From NCBI GenBank assembly GCA_958298945.1, contig OY282605.1, forward strand, positions 31,536,811 through 31,600,810: DNA of 64,000 nucleotides, in the 5' to 3' direction. Position numbers and translations under genes: made by a program. The notes beneath the pieces were generated by a model. It searched no databases. It saw nothing but the letters and a program-made list of their open reading frames with translations, and was not told the DNA's origin. Every line of letters begins with the position of its first letter. The first letter of the stretch is position 1. The DNA is from Atherix ibis (taxonomy: Eukaryota > Arthropoda > Insecta > Diptera > Athericidae). Below, one piece after another: positions 23,029-35,303 of this stretch.

Positions 23029-24803
23029 AATAGAAGTTTGTGGACTGCTACAAGACAAATACTATCTTTCAGAAAAACAAAGCACTCTTTACGAAAAACT
23101 GAAGGAACCTGGGCCAAAACGGACAAACATAAAGCAGACGCTTTTGCTGAACACCTTGTACAAACGTTTATTCCACATGAGTACATATTAGACAGGACTC
23201 ATTGCACTACAATCGAGTCGGAACTATCCATTCCTTTACCCATGAGTCTTCCCCCTAAGGCAATCACTCCTTCTGAAGTTGCTAATTTAATCAAGCTCCT
23301 TCCCAAAAATAAAGCTCCTGGCTATGATCTGATTACCTCCAATATACTCTAACAACTCCCTAAAAGAGCAGTAGTTTTCCTTGCCACAATATATAACTCC
23401 ATCCTTAGAACAACACATTTCTCAATCCTCTGGAAATTTGCCATCATTAAAATAATCCCTAAGCCCAATAAACCAATAAACCGCCCCACTTCCTACAGGC
23501 CAATAAGTCTCCTTCCACTACTCTCAAAAATCTTTGAAAAAATCCTCCTTCCCCGCTTACATCCTCTACACGAATCTTCAAATTTAATTCCTAATCACCA
23601 ATTTGGTTTCCGCTTCCAGCACTCCACTACCCAGCAGTATCATCGAGTTGTCGATTTCATTGCATCCTCTTTAGAAAGAAAAGAGTACTGTCCCGGTGTG
23701 TTTCTTGATATAAGTCAAGCTTTTGATAGAGTTTGGCACCCGGGTCCACTCTAGAAACTCAAGAGGAGTCATCCTTCCACCTATTTCCTAGTCCTAAGAT
23801 CATTCCTTTCCAACCGACACTTCCAAGTAAATGAATCCAACGAACTCTCCAATATCTCTCCGATATTGGCTGGGGTTCCTCAGGGTAGCATACTTGAACC
23901 CATCCTCTACAACATTTCCACATCCGATATCCCAATTTGCCCTAATATATTCTTTGCTACATACGCCGATGATACGGCCTGCCTTGCATCTAGCGAAAAT
24001 CCCCAACATGCTTCCGAAACTCTCCAAATCCAAATCCAAACCCTCCAGAACTGGTTTACTAGATGGATAATAAAAGTCAATGAACGTAAATCTACCCAGG
24101 TAACTTTCACTCTCCGTCATGAGTCATGCCCTCCCATATACCTTATTGGTAGTGCCATACCTCAACACACCGAAGCTCGGTACCTAGGACTGTACTTAGG
24201 CAAACGCTTGACATGGAACCCACATACAAGACTTAAAAGACAAGAACTAAAAAGACGTTACCAAAAACTACTTCGACTTCTAGACAAACGTTCCAAACTT
24301 ACTATAGACAGCAAAGTACTGTTATACAATACCTTACTGAAACCCATATGGACATATGGACTAGAACTCTGGGGATCTACTACGCCTTCTAATTCCCGTC
24401 GAATCCAATCCCTTCAATCAAAAATACTCCGTACAATTGTCGATGCCCCCTTTTATGTTCGCAATACTGTTATTCATCGTGATCTTAAAGTCCCATTTGT
24501 TTTTGATGTGGCTGTATCTCGTTATAAAAAGTTCCGTTCCCGTGTCCTCAATCATAATAATCCTCTTGTTCAAGAACTATCCTCCATTTCCTTCCCTAGA
24601 AATACCCATCGAAGACTTAAGAGTCACTAGTCGCGTAATTTACTTAAATACTAAGGCTTAACAGAAACACACGCTAGCAAGAGGAACTTAATTGGATGTT
24701 TACTCCCCACAACCTTTCAAGCTAATTAAAACTATTGCTCAAATTTGCTTATTACTATGTTATAGTTGTAAATATCTGTAAAAATAAAAAATAAAAATAA
24801 AAA
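23029..24803 (+). mobile_element. Jockey-clade LINE, 5'-truncated insertion
   Basis: A 15-bp direct repeat flanks the insertion, and an A-rich tail (AAAATAAAAAATAAAAATAA) ends it. Coding starts in the linker after the missing endonuclease (TKHSLRKTEGTWAKTDKHKA, then KNKAPGYDLITSNIL). It continues as YRPISLLPLLSKIFEKILL, FLDISQAFDRVWHPG, AGVPQGSILEPILYN and TYADDTACLASSENPQ, followed by the thumb region (RYLGLYLGKRLTWNPHTRLK, LLYNTLLKPIWTYGLELWGS). In-frame stops occur at about 23351 and 23755, plus frame shifts, so the copy is dead. From 23866 to 24630 the frame is open. Sister copies at 52232 and 61-63k are minus strand. Confidence 0.92.
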
Positions 24804-24818
24804 AAATTGGCAATCAAA
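24804..24818 (+). repeat. right target-site duplication of Jockey insertion
   Basis: Exact copy of 23014-23028. Confidence 0.9.
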
Positions 24819-26613
24819 CAAAATCGACCTGGAACATAATCAAAAATGGAGTCAAATTGGCATAAAATTGAAGATGAAAACCTATTTCTAGAACACCCTG
24901 TATCAACAACCATAGACCTCGAACACTATCAAAATAACTCGTGTTATAGACTCTTAACATAAAGTTATTATTTAAAAAAAAAATTATTATTTAAAAAAAA
25001 TTGAACTTCTTCAAAAAAATTTTTTATTTATTTAATTAAGATTTTTAAAAAAATTTTAAATTATTTAATTTTTTTTTTAAATTTGGCAGTCATCAATACT
25101 AATAGTCGAAAGATTATATTGCAAATGTAGAAAACTTTTTCTCCTATCAGTCATTTTCAAGATCTTATATCCTTTTCAATCGAACACAAATTTATTTATA
25201 AAAATATTTTAAAAATTTATGATATTTTCAATAGAATAAAAATTATTATTTCCAGGTGTATGCCTATATTATTTATGCCAGGTAATATACTGGTTAGAAA
25301 AAATGCTTCATTATTAATTTTTACCAACATAAATCAAAAACGTGATATAATTGAGAAATATTATATGCAAATAGTCTTTTTTTTTTTAGTTATATAGAAA
25401 TTATGAAAAGTATCCAAAATAATAAGCACGTACAAAATAAGTTTTGTAATATTTTAATTGTTATGAAATTCAAAATAAATAACAAAATTTTATGTTAATA
25501 TTTTTATTCAAAATAAATATGTTCAATGACTTAAAATTCAAATCAAATTCATTTGAATTTTATGAATATGAGAGGAAAAAAAATCGATTTGTCTATTTGG
25601 AATCGTTTTTAGCAAATGATTTTCAAAATACTATAACTAATTTATTGGTAGAAACTACTCTAGGGAATAGGAAGATTATCGTTTCAGGATTTTTATATTT
25701 GTACATAAAATCTTGATGAAAACATAATTGAGATAAATATGCGAATAAATATTTTTCTAGAGATGACCGGAAATTACACAATAGTTCAAACTAAAATTAC
25801 AAGTTCCCCATAATACTATAAAAACGATGACTGTCAAGTTTCTCGTAATATAAAAAATTTGGATCCTTATAGGCAACGTGATATATGACTATCTGTTAGG
25901 TCTCATTTATCAACAACTTAAAGCTTTTTAAATTTACCGAATAAGTTCAAGGATAATTTTCTATTAAATCTACAAGACTTTTTTTCGAATAAAAATTTAT
26001 TTAATTGCAATTTCTAAGTGTCATTTTGTATAAATAATTCTTGCTAATTATTGTGGAGAGTATATCGAAAACTATAGCCTCAATGAATATTTGTTAAATA
26101 AATTATTTGAAAATATTGCATAGTTAATTTTTGAAGAGTCTCAGATTTGCTTAATTGAAGACTATCCCATTGCTTAATGTTCAATTAAATTAAAAATGTT
26201 TTTGTATTGAAAATCTAAATTGGATACTTTGTATACTAACCCATTCATCGAATATTGTCTAATGAGTTGTTAGTATTCTGGTCATAAGATATTTTTCATT
26301 TTATTTGTCGATTTAGTTAGATGAATTCCTTAAATCGTGTTTATAATCAGTTATTTTCTAATCAAACGTGTATTGAAAATCATTATTATATTATTCTTAA
26401 ATACTCGTATTTATAATAAAATAATTTGATTGACTTATTTATATTGATTGTGAAAATATAACAAGAAATAAGAAATGTATTGATTTCGATGAGATGTAAT
26501 GACTGAATGTATCTAAAAACTGCTATATATATTTGCGCAAATGAACGTGACTTGATTGTTCAAGTATAAAAGTTGATCGTCAAATACCATATATGACCTT
26601 ATGCATATACCAT
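24819..26613. other. AT-rich non-coding stretch
   Basis: Short AT-rich frames (for example 25492-25716) have no recognisable motif. Nothing is supported. Confidence 0.5.
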
Positions 26614-27625
26614 CAAAAAGTTACCGGAATTTATTCAGAAAATTAAAAATACAAGTTTATTCATCGAAATCTATATTGTCCCCTTCAAAGTAATCCCCAT
26701 CGACTTTAACACACTTATGCCTGCGCTTGATCCAATCCTCGAAACAATTTTTTATATTCGGTTTTCGGTATGTCCATCAGTGCTTCCTGTGATTTTTCCA
26801 TTATTTCCTCTCGGCTGGAGATTGCACAGAATGAAGTCACAGGTAGCCAAATCAGGTAATTTCGGTGGTTGTTGGATGGTATTTGTTGCATTTTTTCGTC
26901 AAAAAATTACGAATAATGATGGCACTGTGCGACAGTGCATTATCATGGTGCAAAATCCACGAGTTTTCTGCCCACAATTCTGGTCTCTTTCGGCGAATTG
27001 CTTCACGCAAACGTCTCATAACGCCCAAATAATACTCTTTGTTTACTGTCTACCCTTCTGGACATTCACTTGCCTGATGTCTGGATTGAGTGTCGTACTC
27101 ATAAACCCACGTCTTGTCTCCAGTAATGATCCTTTTGATGAATGTGGGATCGGATTCAGCCTCGCAAATCATGTCTTTTGCGACGTCAACACGATCTCTC
27201 TTTTGCATGAAATTGAGGTTTTTTGGCACCAACTTTGCTGCTACACGACGGAAACCCAAATTATTAACCAAAATGTCTTAGACGGATCCATAACCAAAAT
27301 GTCTTAGACGGAAAACATTGATTTCTTTTACTTTATCAATATTTTCGTGGGTTTTCCATGTCGATGGTCTGCCACTGTGTTCATCATCTTCGATTGACTC
27401 ACGACCACTTTTGAACCGCTCGTGCCACCGGTAAACGACCGTTTTCTTTATAGAATCGTTGCCGAAACACTTTTCCAACATTTCCAACATTCGCGCACTA
27501 TTAAATTCGTTTTTTACGCAAAATTTGATACAAGTTCGTTGTTGCTAATTTAAATCCATTTCTAAAATTGTAAAAAATCGCCAACACACACAGAGATAGA
27601 TATCCTCTTGGCTACGTAACTTTTG
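26614..27625 (-). mobile_element. mariner, lineage 3, decayed
   Basis: The minus strand reads QRTCIKFCVKNEFNSARMLE near 27570-27480. It continues as MLEKCFGNDSIKKTVVYRWH and GRPSTWKTHENIDKVKE to about 27290, then FRRVAAKLVPKNLNFMQKRD and the first catalytic motif IITGDKTWVYEYD. The C-terminal HKCVKVDGDYFEGDNIDF motif lies near 26700-26640. A 22-base phrase (CATAACCAAAATGTCTTAGA) is duplicated at 27265-27310. The middle is frameshifted and lacks a clean HDN motif. Possible ends are AAAAAGTTAC and its complement. Confidence 0.8.
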
Positions 27626-27767
27626 AAAATGTCAAGTTATTACGATAAGATTTAGAAGGAATATCAACAACAGATGTACCAACTTAACAAAAAAAAAACA
27701 GAACTCAAATCGGAACGATGGGAGCGCCACCCTTTTCGATCAAGGTAGTATCTTATTGCTCATACAA

Positions 27768-29069
27768 AGTCATTCAACAAGTACTTAGCCTACAAAAGAA
27801 AAACGAAAATTTTGGAAAGGTGGCAATTTATTTTTCCACATAATCTCCTTCAAGCTCGATACACTTGGCCCAGCGTTGCTCTAACTTTTTTAACCTGTCC
27901 AAAAAATACATTTTCTCGAGGGAAGCAAAATAGGCCTCCGTGGCGACGATGACCTGCTCATTCGACCCAAATCTATTCCCGGCGAGTGATTTTTTCAGGT
28001 TTGGAAACAAAAAGTAGTTACAGTGGGCCAAATCTGGAGAGTACGGTGGATGGGGCAGCAATTCGTAGCGCAATTCGACCAATTTGGCCATGGCGACGGC
28101 GGAGGTGTGAGCCGGCGCGTTGTCGTGGTGGAACAGCACTTTTTTCTTCGCAAAGCGGGTCCGCTTTTTCTTCAATTCGACGTCAAATCGGCCCAATAAG
28201 TCAGCATAGTAGCGCTCCGTGATTGTTTTACCCTTCTCGAGGTAATCGATGTGGATCACACCTTGTGAATCCCAGAAAACGGTGGCCATCACCTTTCCGG
28301 CCGATCGAACAGTCTTCGCCTTCTTCGGAGCACGTTCGCCGGGTGAAGTCCACTTTTTTGACTGTTCCTTGGTCTCTGGTGTGTACCAGTGAATCCATGT
28401 TTCGTCGACGGTCACGAAACGACGCAAGAACTCCGCTGGATTGCGCTGAAACAGCGCCAAACACGTCACCGATGTGGTCTCACGGTTGCGCTTATTTTCC
28501 GGTGTAAGCAAACGCGGCACCCATCGCGCCGACAGCTTTTTCATGCCCAGTTCTTCGTGTAGAATATGATGCACCGTTCCTACTCCGATGCCCACAGTCT
28601 CAGCTATCTCGTGAACCTTCAATCGACGGTCTGCCAACACGAGATCGTGGACTTTTTTAACGTTTTCCTCCGTAGCAGCCGTTTTCGGGGCACCTGGGCG
28701 TGGCTCATCAAAAACCGACGTACGGCCACGAACAAGCTCGTTGAACCCATTCTTGACGGTCGCCATCGAAGGAGAAGAGTCACCATACACAGCATCCAAG
28801 CGATCTTTGATTTCGCTGCGCGTTTTCCCTTCCAAAAACAAGAATCTAATCACCGAACGATATTGTTCCTTTTCAATTTTTGTGCAACCGACCGACACGC
28901 TTGCTTTCAAAGGCTCTCAAAACAAAACTAATGAAGGGAATCGACTGAAACTTTGACAGTAGGCTACTACTGCACGAAACTTTGACAGTAGAATGTACTG
29001 CACGATGGTAAATTTCTTTTGTGACAGCAGTTCCATCGGGCGGTGAGGCTAAGTACTTGTTGAATGACT
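27768..29069 (-). mobile_element. mariner, lineage 4, nearly intact element
   Basis: Terminal inverted repeats AGTCATTCAACAAGTACTTA at 27768 and their complement ending at 29069 enclose a single long transposase frame. The 5' leader carries a short direct duplication (AACTTTGACAGTAG twice near 28950-28990). Confidence 0.9.
27828..28910 (-). CDS. mariner transposase, full-length frame with substituted third catalytic residue
   Basis: An uninterrupted 360-residue frame, slightly longer than the family's usual 345 or so. The N-terminal helix-turn-helix region includes YRSVIRFLFLEGKTRSEIKD and DRRLKVHEIAETVGIGVGTV. The linker WVPRLLTPENKRNR follows. The DDE domain has VTVDETWIHWYTPE (first Asp) and LFHHDNAPAHT (second Asp). 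After exactly 34 residues, where DD34D requires Asp, the sequence has Asn (AHCNYFLFPNLKKSL, against APSDYFLFPNLKKWL in the lineage 2 sister at 41.6k). The protein would normally cut and paste its element from the nucleus; with Asn there, catalysis is expected to be lost. DNA binding could remain. The start is the ATG at 28910. Confidence 0.9.
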   Translation of the reverse strand: MKASVSVGCTKIEKEQYRSVIRFLFLEGKTRSEIKDRLDAVYGDSSPSMATVKNGFNELVRGRTSVFDEPRPGAPKTAATEENVKKVHDLVLADRRLKVHEIAETVGIGVGTVHHILHEELGMKKLSARWVPRLLTPENKRNRETTSVTCLALFQRNPAEFLRRFVTVDETWIHWYTPETKEQSKKWTSPGERAPKKAKTVRSAGKVMATVFWDSQGVIHIDYLEKGKTITERYYADLLGRFDVELKKKRTRFAKKKVLFHHDNAPAHTSAVAMAKLVELRYELLPHPPYSPDLAHCNYFLFPNLKKSLAGNRFGSNEQVIVATEAYFASLEKMYFLDRLKKLEQRWAKCIELEGDYVEK

Positions 29070-29239
29070 CTCCTAAGAAACATTTTTTAATAATTATTGT
29101 CGATTATTTTATAGCCAGTCGAATATAAGTATTTATAAGACATAAAACGGTTAATTATTTAATAGTCTTATTTGCCTGTAATGGATACCATGTAATGGAT
29201 AGTATTATTATTTTATAGCATTGATTCATAAGTAGAGGA

Positions 29240-29990
29240 ACATACAAGGTATAGCACAAAAGTAATGAGAAAATCGGTTTTGTAGGATTTTTTTACGCAG
29301 CTAGTCGACGAAGTTGTTTTTCCACTCTTTGTATCAATGTTGGAAGGCTTCAACTTGAATCGCAATCAAATCTTTCGTTAGACTTGTTTTGATGTTATTA
29401 ACATGACATGATGAGCTTTGAAGTTAGGGGAACAAACAAAAGTCACAGAGATAGATATCAGGTGAATAAAGGGACTTGGGAACCACAGTAACCTCTCCTT
29501 CCGATAAAAACTCGCTAATGGAAATAGTCGTATGATAGGGGGCATTGTCATTGTGGAGCATCCAAGAATCTGAAATGTCTGATCAGACGCGAAGAATTCT
29601 TTTCTAATATTTTCAAGGACTTCTTTATAAAAAAACTGTTCCAGATTTCCTTAATAGTATATTCTGTTGCAAATTTTCCTGTTATTGATGTTAAAGAAAT
29701 ACACCACCCCCCCACCCCTTGGGCTTATTACAAATTTTCGTAAATGATTCGCAGATTCACCAAGCTTAACACAAAATTTGATATCATATCGTTGGTCCAA
29801 ATTTCTCCGTTTTCATTTTTCGTTGGTCCAAATTTCTCCGTTTACATTTTTCGTTGGTCCAAAAAATACAACTTTGCATAGCATACTCTATAGGGTCGTG
29901 TAGTTACCGGAAGAGTTTGAAACTTGTACTACACTACACGTCTACGAGTGACTAAAGTATAAGCTTTGCAGAGGAAAAATCCACAGTATT
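29240..29990 (-). pseudogene. highly decayed mariner-type transposase relic
   Basis: The minus strand reads SWMLHNDNAPYHTTISI near 29580-29520 and then a SPDIYLCDFCLFP-like phrase near 29480-29430, matching the second and third catalytic regions of mariner transposases. Many frame breaks; the ends are not defined. Confidence 0.5.
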
Positions 29991-30440
29991 GCTAGATCAC
30001 TCTCAGTAATGCCAGTCTTAGTCTCATTATTTTCTACCTCACCTCATATCAGGAATTGATTTTATAATACCTAAAAATTCAGTGATTATAGAATAACTCA
30101 TAAAGAACTATTGGTCAATGCGTTTTAATAGCTATGTTCTCTATTCAACATTTACAGCCGATTTTTTACCTAATAATTAACAAAACTTTTAAAAATATTT
30201 CTACTTAAAACAACTTATTTTACAAAATAATGCATATTTAAGGGTAAATGGAAAAAGTAATTTTTAAGAAAGGCATAAAATTAAATTTTTAAATATTATT
30301 TCATTTATGTACATCCATTCTTTGCTTAATACATTCGATTTCATTGGAAGCACTAACTCTTAAAATTTCGCACTGGGAATGTCCTTTGTTTCGGAGATTC
30401 GTTTGTTACTTCAAGTTAATTTGGCAACGCATAACTCAAT
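29991..30440. other. non-coding stretch
   Basis: No gene or repeat is recognised. Confidence 0.5.
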
Positions 30441-32950
30441 AGAACCTCGTTTAGATTGTACTAGCAATGTTTCTGCATTTGGCAACACTGCCAGTACAAA
30501 ATTCTAGGATGCGACTGAAGCTTTATTGGGAAGACAGCGTGAATGCATTGATGAATGATTTCTTTCCTGGGATTGAAATGCAAGAGGAAGTGAATGTTGG
30601 CAGGAGGTACGCCCTGCCCTTTGAATGGGACGAAATTGATGCGTCTGTTTGGCGCACGAGAGTGAGAAGTGCCCCAGGACTAGATGGTGTGACTGGTCGG
30701 ATGATGAGAAGTGTTTGGCGGACTGTAACCGCACATGTAAGTAGCCTTTACGGTGAATGTTTGGAGAGTGGTGTGTTTCCGCGTGAATAGAGTAGGAGAC
30801 GTGGTCATCCTTCCCAAGTCTCCGGACGGGATACGGACTGACCCGTCTTCCTATAGGCAGATATGCTTACTGCCAGTATTCGGCAAGGTCCTCGAGCAAA
30901 TGATGGCACACCCGTTGAATGTGAAGTTGGCAGACTTCAATGTATCCGGCTCTCAGTATGGATTTACGAAGGTGAATCGACTGAGGACGCCTGGATGCAT
31001 GTAAGTCAGTATGTGTATGAAAGTGTGGGTAAGTACGTATGTGGTGTGTTTGTAGATTTCAAGAATGCGTTCGACTGCCTGCAATGGGATCGCATCATTG
31101 AGCGACTAGTGGAGGTTTCATGCGAGGAAGCTCCGCTATGGCGGAGCTACTTCCATGAATGGTATGCGGTGGTGTGCGGGAATAATGGGAGCGTTGTTCG
31201 CCAGATGGTGCGTGGCTGTCAACAGGGATCTGTGGCCGGCCCCACTGTCTGGAATATGATGATGAATGGTCTCTTGGTGCAGTTGGAGGAGGCCGGCTGT
31301 GTTGTGGTTGCATATGCGGACGATCTTCTGCTCTTGATTGAGGGGGGAGTAGGTCTGCAGTGGAAGTGGCGAGAAGCCGCTTTATGCGTATGGTTTGTGA
31401 ATGGGGGGAAAGGATGGGTGTGAGGGGTTCCGAAAGGAAAACCGTGTGTATGTTGTTGAAGGATTTTTTGGCGTCCAGTATGCCGCCCAATATTCGTTTG
31501 GAGATGGTTGGGGTCCGATACGCGCGGGAAGTAAAGTACTTTGGACTGAAGGTTGGGGAGAGGTTGAATTTTCGGACTCACTTGCAACGTCTGAAGGGGC
31601 CCGTGGCCGGTTTGATTGGCATGCTGGTGCGAGTGCTTCGCAAGGAATGGGGGCTTCGGACCAGAACGGTGAGAATCCTGAACAGAAGTGTGTTTGTTCC
31701 ATGTGCGATGTATGCGTCGTGTGTGTGGGCTGATACTATGCGCCACCAGTATGCGAGGGTGGCCATAAACTCGGTGCAGCGTATGGTATTGTATGCATGT
31801 TTGAATGTGTGTAGGACCGTGTCGACCGAGGCGATGCAGGTTCTCATGGGAGAAATTCCATGGGACCTGGAGGTGCTGCGTGGAAGTATCCACTACCGTC
31901 TGCGGCGGGGCATCCCGCTGGCAGTTTGTCCGGTTGGGAATGATGAGGTTCAGAATCTTAGTCCGCGCCATCAGCGCGTACTGGTCCTGAACAAGATGCA
32001 TGAGATATGGCAGCAACGATGGGATGAGAGTTTGAATGGCAGAGGAACGTACATGTTCATACCGGATGTGTGCTTTTCCTCTGCGTATGGTTTTGAATTT
32101 GATCTGTTCCTTGGGTACTGCTCACGGGACACGACAGTATGAATGGGTTCCTGTATAGGCGTGGTCTGGCTACTGAGGCTAGATGCCCTTGTGGCGCGGA
32201 GGAGGAGAGTATTAAGCACCATCTCGTGGAGTGTGGCCTGTACGGGGACTTGCGTGATTTGGAGGCGTGTGGAATCGTGGTGAATGAGGAGGGTGTAAAT
32301 GTGAGTGGTATTTTGAGTGTAAAAGAGAGATATGAATGCTTTAATGCATTTGCCGTGGCAATGTTTGAGAGACGAATGAGAATGGCGCGTGAATGAGTGC
32401 GTGAATGACACGCAGGGTGGCTACAGCCGGGTGAAATACCAAGGTCGATTCCGGTTGTACCTTCGGGTATTAGCGAACCCGCGTACCTGAGCTGGCTTAG
32501 CGGTGCCTAGGAATTTACAAGATTCCTTACCGTAGCTCTACGAGCGGAGTACAAACCAAAGTACTCTTAAAACAAAAATGGGTACCACGGGGATCGGGAG
32601 CCCCACAGTAGAATATACTGTGCCCGATTGAGGTGAGGCGCCATTTGGCAGCTACATGGTGGTTGTGGTTACTACCCATGTCACGGGTACGGTCTTCTGA
32701 TCGTAGGTGCGAGGTAACTGGCAAATGTAGCAATGCATTGTACTTATCTCGGGCACTGTCACTGCTAATGACAGTAGAGGCTTAGAAGTCCTCGCCACCA
32801 GCAGATGGAGAGTCAGCTTGTAACTGATTCTATCTGTTTACTGCCAATAATGGTGGTGCGTTGATTGAGCGTATCCCGATTCCTTCAGTAGGGGACTCGT
32901 GGTCTTATGCGCGGGCAACTACACCACGTTAAATAATAAACTATAACTGA
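30441..32950 (+). mobile_element. R1-clade LINE, 5'-truncated
   Basis: Three consecutive broken frames give an R1-type ORF2. At 30467-30790 it reads RRYALPFEWDEIDASVWRTR and SAPGLDGVTGRMM. The palm follows, with SYRQICLLPVFGKVLEQMM, FVDFKNAFDCLQWDRI, GCQQGSVAGPTVWNMMM and AYADDLLLLIEG (to 31423). The thumb and C-terminus at 31360-32396 include YFGLKVGERLNFRTHLQ, FVPCAMYASCVWAD and a CCHC zinc-binding region CPCGAEEESIKHHLVEC. The endonuclease domain and ORF1 are missing. A long 3' untranslated tail runs to about 32950. R1 elements normally sit in 28S rDNA, but no rDNA flanks it here. Confidence 0.85.
32397..32950 (+). repeat. 3' untranslated tail of the R1-clade element
   Basis: GC-richer, with GGCTTAGCGGTGCCTAGGAA, GGGAGCCCCACAG and CCGATTGAGGTGAGG phrases. 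Tail-only relatives occur at 9.3k, 15.6k, 16.6k and 18.8k. Confidence 0.7.
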
Positions 32951-34331
32951 AGCTTTATTGAGGGAACGGTAAAGCTCATCGTATACCGGTTGAACTATGT
33001 TAGATGACACTCAAGAGTAACGATCGGTTGAGAAAGTTGAAAAGAGGCTGTTTCAGCTCGTTTAGGATTTCAACTATCAATAGAGCAAACGATTGCATTA
33101 ATGACGACTAGAAAAAAAAAACTTTTATTACACGTGACAAAATTTAAGAAAACTAAAAAAATATTTTATCAAACATTTTTTTAAAAGAAAAGTTAAGTAG
33201 AACAATAAATATTTGATCAAATATTCGAACAAATTTTAAGAAGAAATTTTAATATGAACAATTAATTTGTTTTCGTTTCTTTATTTGTTTTTAAAGAGTT
33301 GTTCTTTAATAAAATAAAATAAATGACAGTTTAGTTAGGGTTTAATACGGATCGAATTTTCCGGCCTAGCGATCTTGAACTTGGATCCCTGACCGCTATT
33401 GAAGAAGCGTTTTACGAAATTAGCATAAGAGTACTATGAGAGTTTTGGAGTAACAGCTACATCTGAGCTCTCCTTCCACCATATATTTTTTCTTCGATCT
33501 TCAATTATTTTAGGGGTTCCTATTTTATATTTATTTATTTAATTTTTTTTTGGTTTCTTTACAACTTTTACAACCATTTCTGATTTGATCCTTTGTGATA
33601 TCCTGAATTTTATAATATTTTTTATCCTCTCCCTTCGAGAAGTTAATATCTACAGACAGTTCCAAATAAAAATTACGAAATTCGCTGACATATTTTTTCT
33701 CTTCTTCTTCTCCTCTTCTCCTCGCCCATTCCAACCAAACCCTTAAAAAAACAATTTTCGAATCGCCCCAGTGCTACCACAATCCTAGTAAACAAGTATG
33801 CCAATAGCAACGAACAATTGCAAAGCCCCTTACGTTGTACTAGAGGTTATACAATACTATCCTTCGCGCAACTACTGCCATCTATTGAGATTGAAAGTCA
33901 TTGTGAAATTTACACTACAAATTATCTGAATACTTTATTTCTGATAAAAAAATGTTCATATATTTTTTATTTATTTTCTATTTACTATTGGCAATTATTA
34001 TGCATAATTTTTTTTAAATTATTTAAAAAAAAAATACTGAATTGTTATTTAAATTGTAGCTGTGTAACGCCATCTTAAATTTCTTGCAACGAATAATCCG
34101 ATTTCTATAGGACAAAGAGGGCAGTCCCATATTCTATTGGAATTCAATAGTTAAAAACCTATTCAAAAAAAAGCTCTTCTTTGTTTATTCGGTATGTTTC
34201 TTCATTGAAAAAATTCTATTATTTTTAATTATTTTCTTATTACAACTTATTGGAAAACCAAATTAAATGGACTTTAAGGTGTTCGAAAGCTTCTACACAA
34301 GAAATATCATTAAAACTGATTATTATCAAAT
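32951..34331. other. non-coding stretch
   Basis: No supported gene. A pyrimidine-rich run (CTCTTCTTCTTCTCCTCTTC) lies at 33700-33720. Confidence 0.5.
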
Positions 34332-34546
34332 TCAAAATCGATCAACAGTCATTTATAAAACGATTTGATAACTGCCAGTTTTACTATGAAAATATGGCAA
34401 AATAATTAAAAACAATAACCTATTATGCTTGCCTGATTTTTTTTTTAATTTTTTAATTTTTTTTAGTTATTTTTATTTATCTGATCGTTGAACATCGGAA
34501 AAACTACGAAATGCGCCGATAGAAAATTTAATCCAATTTGATGTTC

Positions 34547-34834
34547 TTAGGGAAGGTAAGCTGGGTAGCTTTGCCTCTTAACCCACGCGGAAAGATATTC
34601 CGGATCTGGAGATCTCTCATGCATTATGTTAAGCAAGGGTTCGTACCTGTCCTTTACCAAAATAAATTGTTTAATGCAAAATTTAATTACTCTTTTATAT
34701 AAAAATTTATAATATAAGATTTTTTGATAAACACTTCAACTTACCTTATAAACGGGTTCAGGATGTGGCCATGCTTGAACAAGCGAAGACAACAAAATAG
34801 CAGATATGATTACGACCAATAGAAAATACTTCAT
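34547..34834 (-). CDS. secreted peptide precursor, family copy 2 (SPDPEYL subtype)
   Basis: Two exons: 34834-34745 (30 codons) and 34651-34547 (34 codons plus stop), with a 93-bp phase-0 intron (AAG|GTAAGT to TAAAG|GAC). The 64-residue product begins MKYFLLVVIISAILLSSLVQ and ends the signal peptide at about residue 21 (..VQA), followed by WPHPEPVYK. Exon 2 encodes DRYEPLLNIMHE, then RSPDPEYLSAWV, a KR dibasic site and QSYPAYLP. There is no cysteine and no membrane span after the signal, so a small secreted, proteolytically processed peptide is likely. Promoter, intron position and signal peptide are nearly identical to the copies at 18334, 56012 and 57813. Function is unknown: immune peptide, neuropeptide-like or gland effector are all possible. 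Confidence 0.72.
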
Positions 34835-34909
34835 TTTGATTAGTTTTTTTCTTTCGTGTATCAATTGATATCCAAAATCGAACTAAAAATCAACTAGTTT
34901 TCTTCTGGG

Positions 34910-34917
34910 TTTATATA
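34910..34917 (-). promoter_or_regulatory. TATA box of peptide gene copy 2
   Basis: TATATAAA on the minus strand, about 76 bases upstream of the ATG, in the upstream block common to the family. Confidence 0.65.
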
Positions 34918-35303
34918 CTAAATTAAAGATCGCCAAAATGGAAAAAGCTTGATAAACGAAAATTCTAATGAACCACAAGAACCACAAATTTCCGTGATTA
35001 ATATTTAATTAATTCGGCTTAGATTTGCAAATTAGAACCAAATTCGATAAGAAAAATATTTAGAATCAAAAAATATTGATGGAAAATTGCAATAATAATT
35101 CGATCTGATAAGATCATAATCAATAAATGCCGGAGAAGGGCAGGGGGGAAGAACTTTTAGTATTTAGAAAACAAAATGTTTACAATTGTAGAAACGTTTA
35201 TCTTGTCTTATGCATATATCTACATTTATATTTTATGCATATTTACTTACTTAAAAATATGAATTTATAAAAATCAATTAAATGTATGAAAAAAAATAAT
35301 ATA

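Noticed and set aside
31219..32016. Long minus-strand frame of 265 codons
   Set aside because: It is the antisense of the R1-clade reverse transcriptase, which explains the sequence with known motifs.
30441..32950. rDNA context suggested by an R1-clade element
   Set aside because: No 28S-like sequence flanks the element. It looks like a dispersed or 5'-truncated copy.
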